A stretch of DNA of 64,000 nucleotides from Marinobacter sp. S6332 (GCF_023016045.1 NZ_JALKAP010000005.1:186001-250000), one strand, 5' to 3'. Shown: positions 1-8,611, numbered from the stretch's first letter. Notes: generated by a model not told the origin, from the sequence alone. A program made the numbers and translations.

Positions 1-383
1 TCGTGATGTCACAGACCACACCAAAACTGAGAACGCTTACTACCAGTGATGTCTAGTAGCCTATTCAGGGCTATTGCTACTAGGCTGGTCTTAATGCTTA
101 ATGCCCGAGGTAACCGCTTTAACTTTGGCGGATATCTCGGGTTCATTCGGTTCATTATTGCTCACATACACCTAAAACCCCTCCCTAATCCTATCTGTGA
201 TGCCGCACGAGATAACGGTCTGCAGCACTTGCTAATGCTCAATGGCTATTCGGCCAATGCCACGCACCCTTGAACGCCGCATGATTTGTCATTCAGCCAA
301 AGGCGGTAGTTGCTCCCCGCCGATTTACCGTTAACAATAACCTGCAGGTTAATTGCCTGTATTTGTAAAGGCCGGGGTTTCAC
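1..383. other. Gene-poor left edge with a hairpin
   Basis: I see no convincing complete gene here. A short open frame on the + strand (codons 2-49, ending ...AYYQ stop) could be the 3' end of a gene that starts outside the window, but 15 codons cannot settle this. The other small frames have no ribosome binding site or recognisable protein. A long imperfect hairpin lies at 104-141. The stretch ends in an in-frame TAA (366-368), which fixes the upstream limit of the DUF445 gene. Confidence 0.4.
104..141 (+). terminator. Long imperfect hairpin, possible terminator
   Basis: The arms 104-117 and 128-141 pair at 13 of 14 positions (one G-U, one A-A mismatch) around a 10-nt loop. The downstream side is only moderately T-rich (ttcattcggttcatt), so it is not a textbook intrinsic terminator. 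It may end a gene lying left of the window. Confidence 0.35.
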
Positions 384-1583
384 TTGTTCGACGTTGCACT
401 TTTTTCCGTGCCCATTATGGCAGCTGTTGTGGGTTGGTTTACCAACTGGCTGGCTATACAGATGTCTTTCTACCCGGTTCAGTTCATCGGCATTGGTGCT
501 GTTGGTTGGCAAGGGGTGATCCCCCGTAAATCGGAAAAAATGGCCCATATCTGCATCGACCGAACGCTCCGTCACTTCGGTGACCTAAATGCCGTTTACC
601 AAAAGCTTGAGCCCCAGCGCATCGTTGAGCAGGTCATTTCTCAGGTGACGCCTCGATTGGACGAATACATTGATGAGGTGATGTACGAAATCCAGCCGGT
701 ACTTTGGGATAATCTGCCCTTATTTTTACGCAGGCGAATCTATCAGTGGGCGAGGGAGCAACTGCCTGCTCGGGTTGAGGGTCTGGTTGATGATTTTGGT
801 GATGACCTTGACGAACTGGTTGATCTGAAAGCACTACTAAGCCGAGAGTTGCAACAACACCCCGATCTTATGAATCGTATATTCAAGCAAGCGGGCTCTG
901 TTGAACTTAGGTCCGTTATTAATCGCGGAGCAATCATCGGCGGAATTCTCGGATGTGCCCTTGCGCCAGCCTGGACGGTTTATCCTATGCCTTGGGTCTT
1001 GCCGATTGGCGGCTTCGTCATCGGTTTTGTTACCAATTGGCTTGCGATAAATCTGATTTTTGCACCGCTGAAGCCCCGCCGAGTCTTATTCTGGAAAGTT
1101 CAGGGGTTGTTTTTGCGCCGCCAGCCGGAAATCAGCGAAATCTGGGCAAAATTGGTGGCAGAAGAGTTGATCACCGTGGAGAAAGTGGCGGATGCTATGA
1201 TAAACGGCGGCCGAGGGGATCGAACTCGAGCGATCATACAAAAACACCTGAGACCCTTGCTAGATAACTCTTTGTTGGTGAAGCTCAGCGCTCAGGTAAC
1301 CGTAGGGATGAGTGGCTACACCGAACTGAAGAAAGCCATGAATCAACAGGCACTTCTGGCAACTCAAGATGTATTCAGCGACCCTTCCTTTAACAAGGAG
1401 CGAGCGCCAGTTGTTGCTAATGTGTTGGCTGGGCAAATGAAAGCGCTACAGCCCGAAGAGTTTCAGGACATACTCCGCCCCGCATTTCGGGAGGAGGAAA
1501 TACAGCTCATGTTTGTAGGTGGCTTATTCGGGGCGATGGCGGGAGCTATTCAGGTTTTTGCTCTAACGTATCTTTCGTTTTAG
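384..1583 (+). CDS. DUF445 family membrane protein
   Basis: Uncharacterised inner-membrane protein of the DUF445 family, 399 residues. Two similar hydrophobic elements stand out: residues about 3-25, containing GWFTNWLAIQM, and about 185-235, containing GFVTNWLAINLIFAPLKPRR. This repeated 'TNWLAI' signature is typical of the family. The region between and after them is charged and helical, and a last hydrophobic segment (GGLFGAMAGAIQVFAL) sits at the C terminus. The start is TTG at 384, because an in-frame TAA lies 16 bases upstream; the next candidate is the ATG at residue 12. The ribosome binding site is weak. The following small membrane protein starts 33 bp downstream on the same strand and may be cotranscribed. 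Family membership is clear; the function is unknown. Confidence 0.85.
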   Translation: MFDVALFSVPIMAAVVGWFTNWLAIQMSFYPVQFIGIGAVGWQGVIPRKSEKMAHICIDRTLRHFGDLNAVYQKLEPQRIVEQVISQVTPRLDEYIDEVMYEIQPVLWDNLPLFLRRRIYQWAREQLPARVEGLVDDFGDDLDELVDLKALLSRELQQHPDLMNRIFKQAGSVELRSVINRGAIIGGILGCALAPAWTVYPMPWVLPIGGFVIGFVTNWLAINLIFAPLKPRRVLFWKVQGLFLRRQPEISEIWAKLVAEELITVEKVADAMINGGRGDRTRAIIQKHLRPLLDNSLLVKLSAQVTVGMSGYTELKKAMNQQALLATQDVFSDPSFNKERAPVVANVLAGQMKALQPEEFQDILRPAFREEEIQLMFVGGLFGAMAGAIQVFALTYLSF

Positions 1584-1616
1584 CTGCTCCATATTTACAA
1601 GAAGGAGGGTGCGTCT

Positions 1617-1994
1617 ATGCCAGCTTGGGCACTGCTTGTTTTGCAGTTTATTGTTACGGCTGCTGCTGTATTGGCGGTTTTGACGGGTTTCTGGGCGCTC
1701 GTTATTCGGCCATATCTAGATCGGAAAGTAGCGGAGCTGGTCGCTGTCTCCGAAGAGATCGAGCCTCGGGTGGCGCGCGGCGTAAAAGCAGGCGTTGCAG
1801 ATACCTTGCGAGAGTTACCAGAAAACGCCTGGGACGGCACAGTGAAAGAATCTACCCGGCAATTCCTCAAATTTGGATCGGGTATCTTCGAGAATGGGCT
1901 TAGTAGCTTGCTTGGCAGTGCTGCCGATCTGGAACGGCGCAGACAGCAAGAGCGTGGGTCAACCGCGAACGGTGAAGAGGTAATGCCGAAGTAA
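1617..1994 (+). CDS. Small membrane-anchored protein of unknown function
   Basis: A 125-residue protein with one N-terminal transmembrane segment (about residues 5-30: LVLQFIVTAAAVLAVLTGFW), then a charged, probably helical soluble domain facing the cytoplasm. A strong GGAGG lies 9 bases before the ATG. It follows the DUF445 gene by 33 bp and probably shares its transcript. I do not recognise a family with confidence. The arrangement, a single anchor followed by an amphipathic region with KESTRQFLKFGSGIFENG, gives no catalytic motif. Confidence 0.7.
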   Translation: MPAWALLVLQFIVTAAAVLAVLTGFWALVIRPYLDRKVAELVAVSEEIEPRVARGVKAGVADTLRELPENAWDGTVKESTRQFLKFGSGIFENGLSSLLGSAADLERRRQQERGSTANGEEVMPK

Positions 1995-2039
1995 CTGTGT
2001 GGGTGCTGATTAGCAGCCCATTCTAAAAAGATGAAATCT

Positions 2040-2366
2040 TTACAAGCAGTTTGTCGGCCGGGGTAGGCCAGCTATTCGGCATGCAGTTTTTGCGGGGGTG
2101 CCCGGAAACAGCTGCATAAGATAAATGCTGTTGCCCCTTTCGTCGCCTAAAGCCTCTTTTACCGACTTTACAAACAGTCTGTTTGAGGGCGGCGACATTT
2201 CATGTTCTTTATAAAATAACCGCAAAAACTCGATGATTTCCCAGTGTTTTTCGTCTAGCTCTATGCTGTCATCAGAGGCAATGAGTGTGGCAATCTCGGG
2301 TGTCCAGTCATTGGCGTTTTCGAGAAATCCTTCGTTATTTCTGGCAGGTATTGCAAGCTTTTTCAT
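2040..2366 (-). CDS. tusE: TusE/DsrC family sulfur carrier
   Basis: Last protein of the TusDCB-TusE sulfur relay, which passes persulfide sulfur from TusBCD to MnmA for 2-thiolation of tRNA wobble uridine. It has 108 residues, the usual length. The C-terminal arm reads TACRIAGLPRPTNCL, with the penultimate Cys107 that carries sulfur and a second cysteine, Cys96, eleven residues earlier. Classical TusE keeps only the penultimate cysteine, while DsrC of sulfur-oxidising and sulfite-reducing bacteria has both, so this copy is DsrC-like. No dsrAB is in the window. The gene starts 3 bp after the tusB stop, so the four genes form one transcript. Confidence 0.92.
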   Translation of the reverse strand: MKKLAIPARNNEGFLENANDWTPEIATLIASDDSIELDEKHWEIIEFLRLFYKEHEMSPPSNRLFVKSVKEALGDERGNSIYLMQLFPGTPAKTACRIAGLPRPTNCL

Positions 2367-2369
2367 GGG

Positions 2370-2672
2370 TTACCAGCTTATTACGTTTTGAGCCCGGGTC
2401 GTAAGATCAACCATGGCTGGAAAGTCGACGAGAGAAGCCTCTCGAGCGCATTGCCCAAGCCCGCGAGCAACGATATCCGATGCTAGAGCGTAAACGGGTA
2501 CATCTGATTCTGGACCACTCTGGGCCGCAAGGGCGAGCACGGCGCTTTCGATGAGAAGCAAAGCGTCTCCGGGCCGTAACGCATCCCGGCATGCCTTCGA
2601 ACGTGGGTGTTCGGGTGTTTTGTTGAGAATGTGAAGAGTGTGAATGTCAGTCATAACGCTCGGCTCTGCCAT
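2370..2672 (-). CDS. tusB: TusB/DsrH family sulfur relay subunit
   Basis: 100-residue DsrH-like protein. The N-terminal 'HTLHILNKTP' strand is characteristic of TusB. With TusC and TusD it forms the hexameric complex that relays sulfur from TusA to TusE. Two in-frame ATGs (2672 and 2654) are possible. The second gives the more usual TusB N terminus; neither has a strong ribosome binding site. The gene lies between tusC (13 bp away) and tusE (3 bp away). TusB is the most divergent subunit, so part of the identification rests on gene order. Confidence 0.85.
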   Translation of the reverse strand: MAEPSVMTDIHTLHILNKTPEHPRSKACRDALRPGDALLLIESAVLALAAQSGPESDVPVYALASDIVARGLGQCAREASLVDFPAMVDLTTRAQNVISW

Positions 2673-2685
2673 GTTCGGGTATTAA

Positions 2686-3036
2686 TTAGCCTGCAAAGGC
2701 CGTGTGGGAGTGTTGGCGTATTAACTCAGAGCTGTTTTCAGCTAGCACGACACCATCCACCATGTTTTCAGGCCCGAGTCCGTATTGGGTGCAGGCGCGC
2801 GCGCATGCGTACATTGCTTCGACACCGAAAATCGGCGCCGCTGAAAGATTTTTTTCTACGGATTTTTGATTGATTTCTCTTGTGTCTTGATAGGTTCGCA
2901 GCCAATTAACGCCAGCACCGGTAAACAGTATGGATACCGGTTGGTCAAACGCCGCAAGAGAAAACGCCATATCCAGCGCTTCACGGCCGGCCCAGATTCC
3001 ATAGGGCGGTTGATCAATAACCATCAATGTGCCCAT
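2686..3036 (-). CDS. tusC: TusC/DsrF family sulfur relay subunit
   Basis: 116-residue DsrE/DsrF-fold protein beginning MGTLMVIDQPPYG, with the family pattern 'REALDMAFSLAAFDQPVSILFTGAGV' in the first half. It is the TusC subunit of the TusBCD complex, acting in the cytoplasm. A clear GGAGG precedes the start, and the gene begins 2 bp after the tusD stop, which implies translational coupling. Confidence 0.9.
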   Translation of the reverse strand: MGTLMVIDQPPYGIWAGREALDMAFSLAAFDQPVSILFTGAGVNWLRTYQDTREINQKSVEKNLSAAPIFGVEAMYACARACTQYGLGPENMVDGVVLAENSSELIRQHSHTAFAG

Positions 3037-3038
3037 AT

Positions 3039-3455
3039 TCAGCCTCCTGCGTGGAAGTAGAGCGTTCGAGACGAGGCCATGTTGCCCTCAACCCACTCGC
3101 CAAGCCCGGCAATTATGAATGGCTTCAGAAGGTTGCTAGCGGATAACTCATAACGCTTGCGTTCTGATTCGTTTACCAGCCCGCGCCTCAATGCAGATGC
3201 AATGCAAGCGACTCCGGGTATGCCATTGTCTGTGAGAAATATCGACCATTCGGTAGGCCAATGGGTTTCATCCGACGGAGGTGCGCAGAGGGACGACGCA
3301 AGGTGAACGCCGTCACCATAGAGGAAGACCCGGTCCACCGTGTGGCCTGCTGCAATGGCGGCGCGAGCGAACGATAAGGCCGTTTGCGGAGCCTGCGTAG
3401 AGTAGGGCGCGCCAGTGATGACCAAGGTATAACTGTGTATGGGGTTAGCAGCCAT
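3039..3455 (-). CDS. tusD: TusD/DsrE family sulfurtransferase
   Basis: 138-residue DsrE-fold subunit that accepts persulfide sulfur in the Tus relay. The candidate active cysteine is Cys57 in 'HLASSLCAPP', matching the single functional cysteine of TusD. The frame is open for 26 more codons upstream, but those codons run into the yccA terminator hairpin (3496-3523), so the ATG at 3455 (MAANPIHSYTLVITGAPY) is the sensible start; it also gives the family's usual length. First gene of the tusDCBE operon; its promoter must lie in the short gap after yccA. Confidence 0.9.
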   Translation of the reverse strand: MAANPIHSYTLVITGAPYSTQAPQTALSFARAAIAAGHTVDRVFLYGDGVHLASSLCAPPSDETHWPTEWSIFLTDNGIPGVACIASALRRGLVNESERKRYELSASNLLKPFIIAGLGEWVEGNMASSRTLYFHAGG

Positions 3456-3495
3456 GGATGCGATTCTCGCCGGAAATGTAACCAGTGTACCAATA

Positions 3496-3523
3496 GCAAA
3501 AACCCCGGCAAAGGCCGGGGTTT
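3496..3523 (-). terminator. Intrinsic terminator after the Bax-inhibitor gene
   Basis: Read on the minus strand, a perfect 10-bp GC-rich stem (3514-3523 with 3500-3509, loop of 4) is followed by a run of T. It lies 35 bp downstream of the BI-1 gene and separates it from tusDCBE. Confidence 0.85.
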
Positions 3524-3558
3524 GCGTAAACACTTATCTGCGCTGTGCGCTCCAAACG

Positions 3559-4275
3559 TTAGTCGCTGGAGAAGGCGCCAATAAGATGCAGCAGGCTTAC
3601 AAACAGGTTGTAGATATTCAGGTACAAGCCAGTAGTCGCCATGATGTAGTTGGTTTCACCGCCGTTAACGATACGGCTGGTGTCATACAGGATGAAGCCT
3701 GACATTAGGAATACAATGGCTGCGCTCAGAGCCAGACTGAAGGCTGTAACTTCAACACCGAACATCGACGCAACCATGGCGCCCACTGCTGCGACCAGCA
3801 CCACAACTAGACCAGCAACGAGCATGCCCCGCATGAAGCTGAAGTCTTTCTTGGTGGTCAGCACATAGCCAGACAGTGCAAAAAACACTAGGCCGGTTCC
3901 GCCCAGAGCTTGCATGATGATTTGGCTGCCATTAGGGAATTGCAGGTAGTGAAACAGAATTGGGCCAAGGGAAAGACCCAATAGACCGGTAAACGCAAAG
4001 ACTACTGCAATGCCAGCTGAGCTGTTGGCGGTTCGTGGCAATACAAACCAGATCAGAGCAAGGGCACCCAAACTGCACATAAGGCTTGCGCCTTGGCTCA
4101 GACCAATAGACATAGAAACGCTTGCCATAATTGCACTGAAAACCAGTGTCATCGCAAGCAGGGTGTAAGTATTGCGCAAAACCTTGGTCGCCGAAGCACT
4201 GATTGGCGCGGTAGCGGACCCACGGGCAATCATGCCGTTGCGGTTCTGCTGAGCATTAAACTGTCTGTTTTGCAT
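3559..4275 (-). CDS. Bax inhibitor-1/YccA family membrane protein
   Basis: 238-residue inner-membrane protein with about seven transmembrane helices from residue 36 on and the family hallmark 'LYLNIYNLFVSLLHLIG' near the C terminus. E. coli YccA of this family binds the FtsH-HflKC protease complex; other members are proton-sensitive calcium leak channels. Which role applies here cannot be read from sequence. GGAGA lies 8 bases before the ATG. The gene has its own intrinsic terminator and is monocistronic. The adjacency to the tus genes (yccA next to tusE) is also known from other gammaproteobacteria. Confidence 0.9.
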   Translation of the reverse strand: MQNRQFNAQQNRNGMIARGSATAPISASATKVLRNTYTLLAMTLVFSAIMASVSMSIGLSQGASLMCSLGALALIWFVLPRTANSSAGIAVVFAFTGLLGLSLGPILFHYLQFPNGSQIIMQALGGTGLVFFALSGYVLTTKKDFSFMRGMLVAGLVVVLVAAVGAMVASMFGVEVTAFSLALSAAIVFLMSGFILYDTSRIVNGGETNYIMATTGLYLNIYNLFVSLLHLIGAFSSD

Positions 4276-4470
4276 TCTGTTCTCCGATTTAAAGCAGCTT
4301 GACTGGTTACGGGCAGCAGGCCCAAAGCCTGCTAAACGCCAATCACTTAGTATTGCACACTATAGTAATGTCGAATTCTCAACTTTCAATCATTTACGAC
4401 ACGAAAGTGGTCGCCAGATTCCATTAAAGACAGTTAATGTTCAAATTTACACGGAGTTTAGCCCAGGGCG

Positions 4471-4498
4471 TTGACAGCACAGGCAATTCCGGTATCAT
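4471..4498 (+). promoter_or_regulatory. Sigma-70 promoter of tRNA-Ser
   Basis: A perfect -35 TTGACA (4471-4476) is followed after 16 bases by TATCAT (4493-4498, five of six matches to TATAAT). This places the transcript start near 4505, about 28 bases before the mature tRNA. Confidence 0.75.
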
Positions 4499-4532
4499 GC
4501 ACACCGCTGTCGTTTGGCAGCAATGGAAAACC

Positions 4533-4623
4533 GGTGGGCTGGCAGAGTGGCTTAATGCAGCGGTCTTGAAAACCGCCGTACGTTAGTAGCGTACCCGGGG
4601 TTCGAATCCCTGGCCCACCGCCA
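4533..4623 (+). tRNA. tRNA-Ser (anticodon UGA)
   Basis: A complete class II tRNA. The acceptor stem is 4533-4539 with 4613-4619, discriminator G4620, and CCA is encoded at 4621-4623. The anticodon loop cttgaaa gives TGA at 4567-4569, decoding UCA. The long variable arm and the T loop ttcgaat are present. A strong promoter lies just upstream. Confidence 0.97.
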
Positions 4624-4806
4624 TTTTTTCCAAAGAAGTTATTAGTTTTATCCTTCCTGAATATCTCTGTAGTCAAAAAAATTCTTTTAAGTCACGTATC
4701 GCTCTAGCCTTGTGTATTCTGTGGCCTTTAAATCTGTCTTAGTCGCCCCCACTTCGGACTTATAACCCGCCATAGTTCCTAATATCGAGGTAGCTGGAGG
4801 ATGAGT

Positions 4807-5025
4807 ATGTCCGAGAAACAGGCAGGCAACGACATTAAAACCGACTTAGATGATCGCCGTGATCGAAAATTTGCGGTGTCCACTAACCGTGGCAAAGCGA
4901 ACCACCGGGTCCGTTACGTGGAGGCAGGCGGTGCCAATGTGAGTGTTGATGAGTGCGCTTTCTGTGAAGCCATGCCGGATCCTTCTGATGAGGGGCGGGA
5001 GCAAACAGAGAAGAAGGGCGAGTAA
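4807..5025 (+). CDS. Small hypothetical protein with a CxxC motif
   Basis: A 72-residue hydrophilic protein. Two ATGs occur six bases apart (4801 and 4807). GGAGG ends directly at 4800, which gives no spacing to the first but an ideal 6 bases to the second, so 4807 is chosen. The sequence is charged throughout, with 'DECAFCEAMPDPSDEG' near residues 50-65. The CxxC could be a metal or redox site, but one pair is not enough to claim that. A 6-bp stem (5016-5021 with 5038-5043) followed by a T-run just after the stop may be its terminator. Function unknown. Confidence 0.65.
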   Translation: MSEKQAGNDIKTDLDDRRDRKFAVSTNRGKANHRVRYVEAGGANVSVDECAFCEAMPDPSDEGREQTEKKGE

Positions 5026-5033
5026 TTTCGCCA

Positions 5034-6941
5034 CTAATCGCCCATTTTTTCTACAACTCTCTTTGCGACGACTGTCGCGCCAGCGATAGACATGTGGTCG
5101 TCGTCGAAATAGTAGGCAACGCCGTTCTTCGCTGCAAAGCACTGGGTTTCATCACAAAACAGTTGAGTCGGATCAACGATCGCTATTGATTTAGATATTT
5201 CTGAGATCCGTGAACGAACAAATTGGTTTCTGTTAAGCCACCACTCCTTTGAGATGCCAGAAATATCACCATTTGAAACCTGATCTCTTTTGATCAGCCT
5301 CTCTATGGGCTCTTTCAATTCCGGAGCCTGCATAACAAGAATGACGTTCTTACCGTTTTCGTCAAGCGCGTTCAGAATTTCAACATATGCCCGCCAAATC
5401 TTATCCATATCTTGTTTTGAGCGATTGCTCGGCAGTGTAGGAAAGGTTGCTTCGTGCCCGCCAAAAAGAGCTTCATTTATTCGATAGGATACGACAACGG
5501 TTTCTATTGAACCTTCGTTGATCACGCGGCTTATCACGTCGTTGGTCCAGTTAGAGCAGTCGTCGTATCCTTCAATCAGGATCCCGTAGCTCGGAATGCA
5601 ATTAGAGAAGGATAAGTGCTTTAAACGTCGTTGGGTCGGCGCCAATTCTTTGGCCAGCGCATAAGCGAGCTCGACAGTGTGGCTATCGCCAAAAACAGCG
5701 ACCTTGAGTTCACCCTCAAAATACTCACAGGCGTCGTCATAGCCAAAATAGTCTCGTTTACTGGCATGGCAATCATCGCGCTTTGGACTATTAATCGCCG
5801 TGTCCAGCAAACCCCGTTGATTGGCATTTAGCAAGCTGCCTTCGAATCCGTTGTTGGCGTGGCCGACCAGACCCAAGGAGAGCGGAAAGAATAGAAAAAC
5901 GGGTGTTATGTAAAGAACCATTTTTTTCGAGACTAAAGCCCGGTCTCGAAAAGGTGTTTCAATGAACTTCCAGCTTAGCACCGCCAAACCCATAGATACG
6001 GCCGAAAGTATCAGCATATAGGTTGGGCTTGGGGACTCCTGAGCGTGTATCCTTGCGAACGCGAATAGCGGCTGGTGCCACAAATAGGCGCTGTAACTGA
6101 TCAATCCAATCCCGACGATCACGCGAGTGCTTAAGAGCTTTGCGACCGCCGTGTGTTTGTCTGCGAACAAAATGATGAGTACAACGCCTACAACCGTTGG
6201 TAGGGCATATAGGCTAGGGAAGGGCGTGTTTTTATCGTATAAAAAGATAGTCAGCAAAATAGCGAACAAACCAATAAGAGACAGTGTGTTATTTTTATTT
6301 ATGCCAGCTTTCTGAACGATAAACGCAGACATAGAGCCTGCTAGAAGTTCCCATACACGGGTTGGTGCTAAATAAAAATTTGCTACAGGGCTGTTCCGCC
6401 AACTCCATTCACTAAGGGCGAGACTGGCTAAAGAGAGGAGCGCAATCAGCCAAAATACGCGGTTTTTTCCATAACGCCAGGTAAGCAGTAAGAAGATCGG
6501 GAAGAGGAAGTAATACTGCTCTTCAACTGCCAGGCTCCAAGTGTGTAGCAGAGGTTTCTCTTCTGCCGCCGGTGCAAAATAATCGCTTTCGCTCCAAAAA
6601 AGAAAATTCGACGCAAACAAGCTCACTGCGATAAGGCTTTGAGAGAAGTCCTCCATCTGGCTTGGGACCATCAAAAACCAAGCGAATGGCACGCAAGCTA
6701 ACATAACGAAGAATAGGGCGGGCAAGATACGCCTTGCCCGCCTCTCGTAAAAGTTAATCAAACTGAACTTATTTTTTTCAATATCAGAAATAAGTATTGT
6801 GGTGATCAAGTAGCCACTGATGACAAAAAATACGTCTACACCAACAAACCCACCACTGAACAGATCGAACCCTGCATGGAATAGAATTACTGGCACAACG
6901 GCAAGAGCTCTTAAACCGTCTATTTCGGCGCGATACTTCAA
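5034..6941 (-). CDS. OafA/YrhL-type acyltransferase with C-terminal SGNH domain
   Basis: A 635-residue membrane enzyme. The acyltransferase-3 domain (about residues 1-360) has the N-terminal 'YRAEIDGLRALAV' motif, the 'FFVISGYL' segment and about ten transmembrane helices. The C-terminal part (from about 410) is an SGNH hydrolase fold with 'VAVFGDSHTVEL' (GDSH block) and the terminal 'DDDHMS' D-x-x-H pair. Proteins of this layout O-acetylate lipopolysaccharide O-antigen or exopolysaccharide sugars at the periplasmic face. The start is TTG at 6941, with AGGG about 9 bases upstream. No other polysaccharide gene is nearby, so the acceptor is unknown. Its 3' end nearly meets the convergent small CxxC gene. 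Confidence 0.9.
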   Translation of the reverse strand: MKYRAEIDGLRALAVVPVILFHAGFDLFSGGFVGVDVFFVISGYLITTILISDIEKNKFSLINFYERRARRILPALFFVMLACVPFAWFLMVPSQMEDFSQSLIAVSLFASNFLFWSESDYFAPAAEEKPLLHTWSLAVEEQYYFLFPIFLLLTWRYGKNRVFWLIALLSLASLALSEWSWRNSPVANFYLAPTRVWELLAGSMSAFIVQKAGINKNNTLSLIGLFAILLTIFLYDKNTPFPSLYALPTVVGVVLIILFADKHTAVAKLLSTRVIVGIGLISYSAYLWHQPLFAFARIHAQESPSPTYMLILSAVSMGLAVLSWKFIETPFRDRALVSKKMVLYITPVFLFFPLSLGLVGHANNGFEGSLLNANQRGLLDTAINSPKRDDCHASKRDYFGYDDACEYFEGELKVAVFGDSHTVELAYALAKELAPTQRRLKHLSFSNCIPSYGILIEGYDDCSNWTNDVISRVINEGSIETVVVSYRINEALFGGHEATFPTLPSNRSKQDMDKIWRAYVEILNALDENGKNVILVMQAPELKEPIERLIKRDQVSNGDISGISKEWWLNRNQFVRSRISEISKSIAIVDPTQLFCDETQCFAAKNGVAYYFDDDHMSIAGATVVAKRVVEKMGD

Positions 6942-7012
6942 TATAAAAACCCTGAATCAAGATGCTTATTAAGCCTGAGATCCTTTTTCACTCTTTGGTG
7001 AGCCTAATTGCA

Positions 7013-8122
7013 CTAGAGGTCGCGGCCGGGGTAGATGGCTTGTTTTTGCTCGTCTGCACATGTTTGGCGAGCGGCCAAAGTTTCAGGTTGGTTGTTTGGA
7101 GGCTGCCAGCCTTGTAGGTTGTCCTCGATTAACTGTACCAACGCATCAATGTGGCCCGGGGTCGCATTCAAGGCAGTTATGTAATTGAAACCTTCGCCAC
7201 CAGACGCCATGAAGTATTCGCGGTTCTCTTCATCAATCTCTTCAATGGTTTCCAGACAGTCAGATGAAAACCCTGGGCAAAACACATCAATGGATTTAAC
7301 TCCCTGCCCGGGCAGCGACTTTAGCGTTTCGTCAGTATATGGTTTGAGCCACTCTTCTTTGCCAAAACGAGACTGGAAGGTCGTTATGTAGTCATCTTTT
7401 GCCAGCCCCAGACGCTCTGCCAGTAGTCTTGAAGTCTTGTGACACTCACAATGGTAGGGGTCCCCCTTGGTGAGGTACTTCAGTGGAACGCCGTGATAGG
7501 AAAGCACCAACTTTTGATTGCGCCCATTATCAGCCCAGTGATTTTCAATGTGACGGGCCATTGCCTCTATGTAGGGCGGATAATCCGGATAGTGGGAGAT
7601 AAAACGCAGATCCGGCAGCCAGCGGCGCTTCGAAAAGTCTTTCGCGATCGCGTCAAAAGTAGACGCGGATGTTGAGGCGGAATACTGTGGGTAGAGCGGC
7701 AGCACTACCAGTTTTCGCACACCTTGTTGTTGCATTTCATCAAGCACCCTCGGAATAGAGGGGTTGCCGTAGCGCATGGCAAAACCTACAACCACGTCAG
7801 TGCCGTACTTCTTCTTTAGAGCTTTCTGTATGCCTTCAGCCTGCTTGGCTGTGTGGATTAGCAGCGGCGAGCCTTCAGGCTGCCAAACGCTGGCATAGGC
7901 TGCAGCGCTGCGTTTGGGGCGGATTCGCAAGATGATTCCGTGCAATATCAGCCACCACAAAGGGCGAGGCAGCTCAACAACTCTGGGATCGGAGAGAAAC
8001 TCCCCCAAATAACGCCGTAAAGCTGAAGGGGTGGGTGCATCTGGAGTGCCTAGGTTGGTTACCAGTACACCAAGCCGTTCCGGCTGATTATGCCGGAAGT
8101 TCTCTGAACCTTTGTATTGCAT
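7013..8122 (-). CDS. hemH: Ferrochelatase (protoheme ferro-lyase)
   Basis: 369 residues; inserts ferrous iron into protoporphyrin IX in the last step of protoheme synthesis. Visible family features are 'GVLVTNLGTPDAPT' at the N terminus, the metal-binding histidine block 'LSYHGVP' and the late 'DVFCPGFSSDCLETIEEI' segment with the conserved glutamates. The last 30 or so residues form a divergent tail beyond the core. AGGA lies 11 bases before the ATG. It stands alone between the acyltransferase and a rhodanese-loop protein. Confidence 0.95.
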   Translation of the reverse strand: MQYKGSENFRHNQPERLGVLVTNLGTPDAPTPSALRRYLGEFLSDPRVVELPRPLWWLILHGIILRIRPKRSAAAYASVWQPEGSPLLIHTAKQAEGIQKALKKKYGTDVVVGFAMRYGNPSIPRVLDEMQQQGVRKLVVLPLYPQYSASTSASTFDAIAKDFSKRRWLPDLRFISHYPDYPPYIEAMARHIENHWADNGRNQKLVLSYHGVPLKYLTKGDPYHCECHKTSRLLAERLGLAKDDYITTFQSRFGKEEWLKPYTDETLKSLPGQGVKSIDVFCPGFSSDCLETIEEIDEENREYFMASGGEGFNYITALNATPGHIDALVQLIEDNLQGWQPPNNQPETLAARQTCADEQKQAIYPGRDL

Positions 8123-8160
8123 GTGAAGGTGGATCCTGAGCGTTGATCGTAAGAAACAAA

Positions 8161-8589
8161 TTACTGATTATTTGCTTGCTGGGCCATGCGCGGAGCAAGG
8201 CCGCTGATGTCGTAGCCAGCACTGCGGGCCTTGGTGAAAATTTCCTCCGCCGGAGTGGTGCGGGCTGCGTTTAGCGCCCAAAGGACTGTACAACGAGTTC
8301 CGCTTCTGCAAAAGGCCAATACGGGCTTTTCTGACTCGCGGATCATTGCTCCGAAGCGCTCAACGTCTGCGTCTGCTATGTTTCCCGATTCAACGGGCAT
8401 ATAAACCCACGCCATGCCGTTCTCAATAGCGGCCGCTTCAATATCCGCCATAGGGGGCTGGCCAAACTCTTCTTGGTCCGGGCGGTTGGCTACCAGTGTT
8501 TTGAAGCCGAGTTTAGCGGCCTCAGCTACATCTGTGTAGGTGATCTGGGGAGCGACGGAAATTGAGTCATCTATTTTTCGGATATCCAT
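8161..8589 (-). CDS. TIGR01244-type phosphatase/sulfurtransferase domain protein (DUF442)
   Basis: 142-residue cytoplasmic protein of the family found alone or fused to beta-lactamase-like persulfide dioxygenases (Blh). The active loop is 'FCRSGTRCT', with Cys94 as probable nucleophile and a rhodanese-length six-residue loop. The fold is phosphatase-like. GGAGA lies 7 bases before the ATG. It sits beside a split YeeE/YedE transporter, which fits a role in sulfane-sulfur handling. An intrinsic terminator separates the two, so they are separate transcripts. The reaction is inferred from the family, not shown. Confidence 0.8.
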   Translation of the reverse strand: MDIRKIDDSISVAPQITYTDVAEAAKLGFKTLVANRPDQEEFGQPPMADIEAAAIENGMAWVYMPVESGNIADADVERFGAMIRESEKPVLAFCRSGTRCTVLWALNAARTTPAEEIFTKARSAGYDISGLAPRMAQQANNQ

Positions 8590-8611
8590 GGGGTTCGTCT
8601 CCGGATTCAGT

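Noticed and set aside
1995-2039. Small stem (gctg/cagc) between the 125-residue protein and tusE
   Set aside because: Too short and lacks a T-run on either strand.
4458-4676. Minus-strand open frame with GGPGIRTPGTLLTYGGFQ-like peptide
   Set aside because: It is the antisense of tRNA-Ser; this peptide is a well-known mis-annotated translation of tRNA genes.
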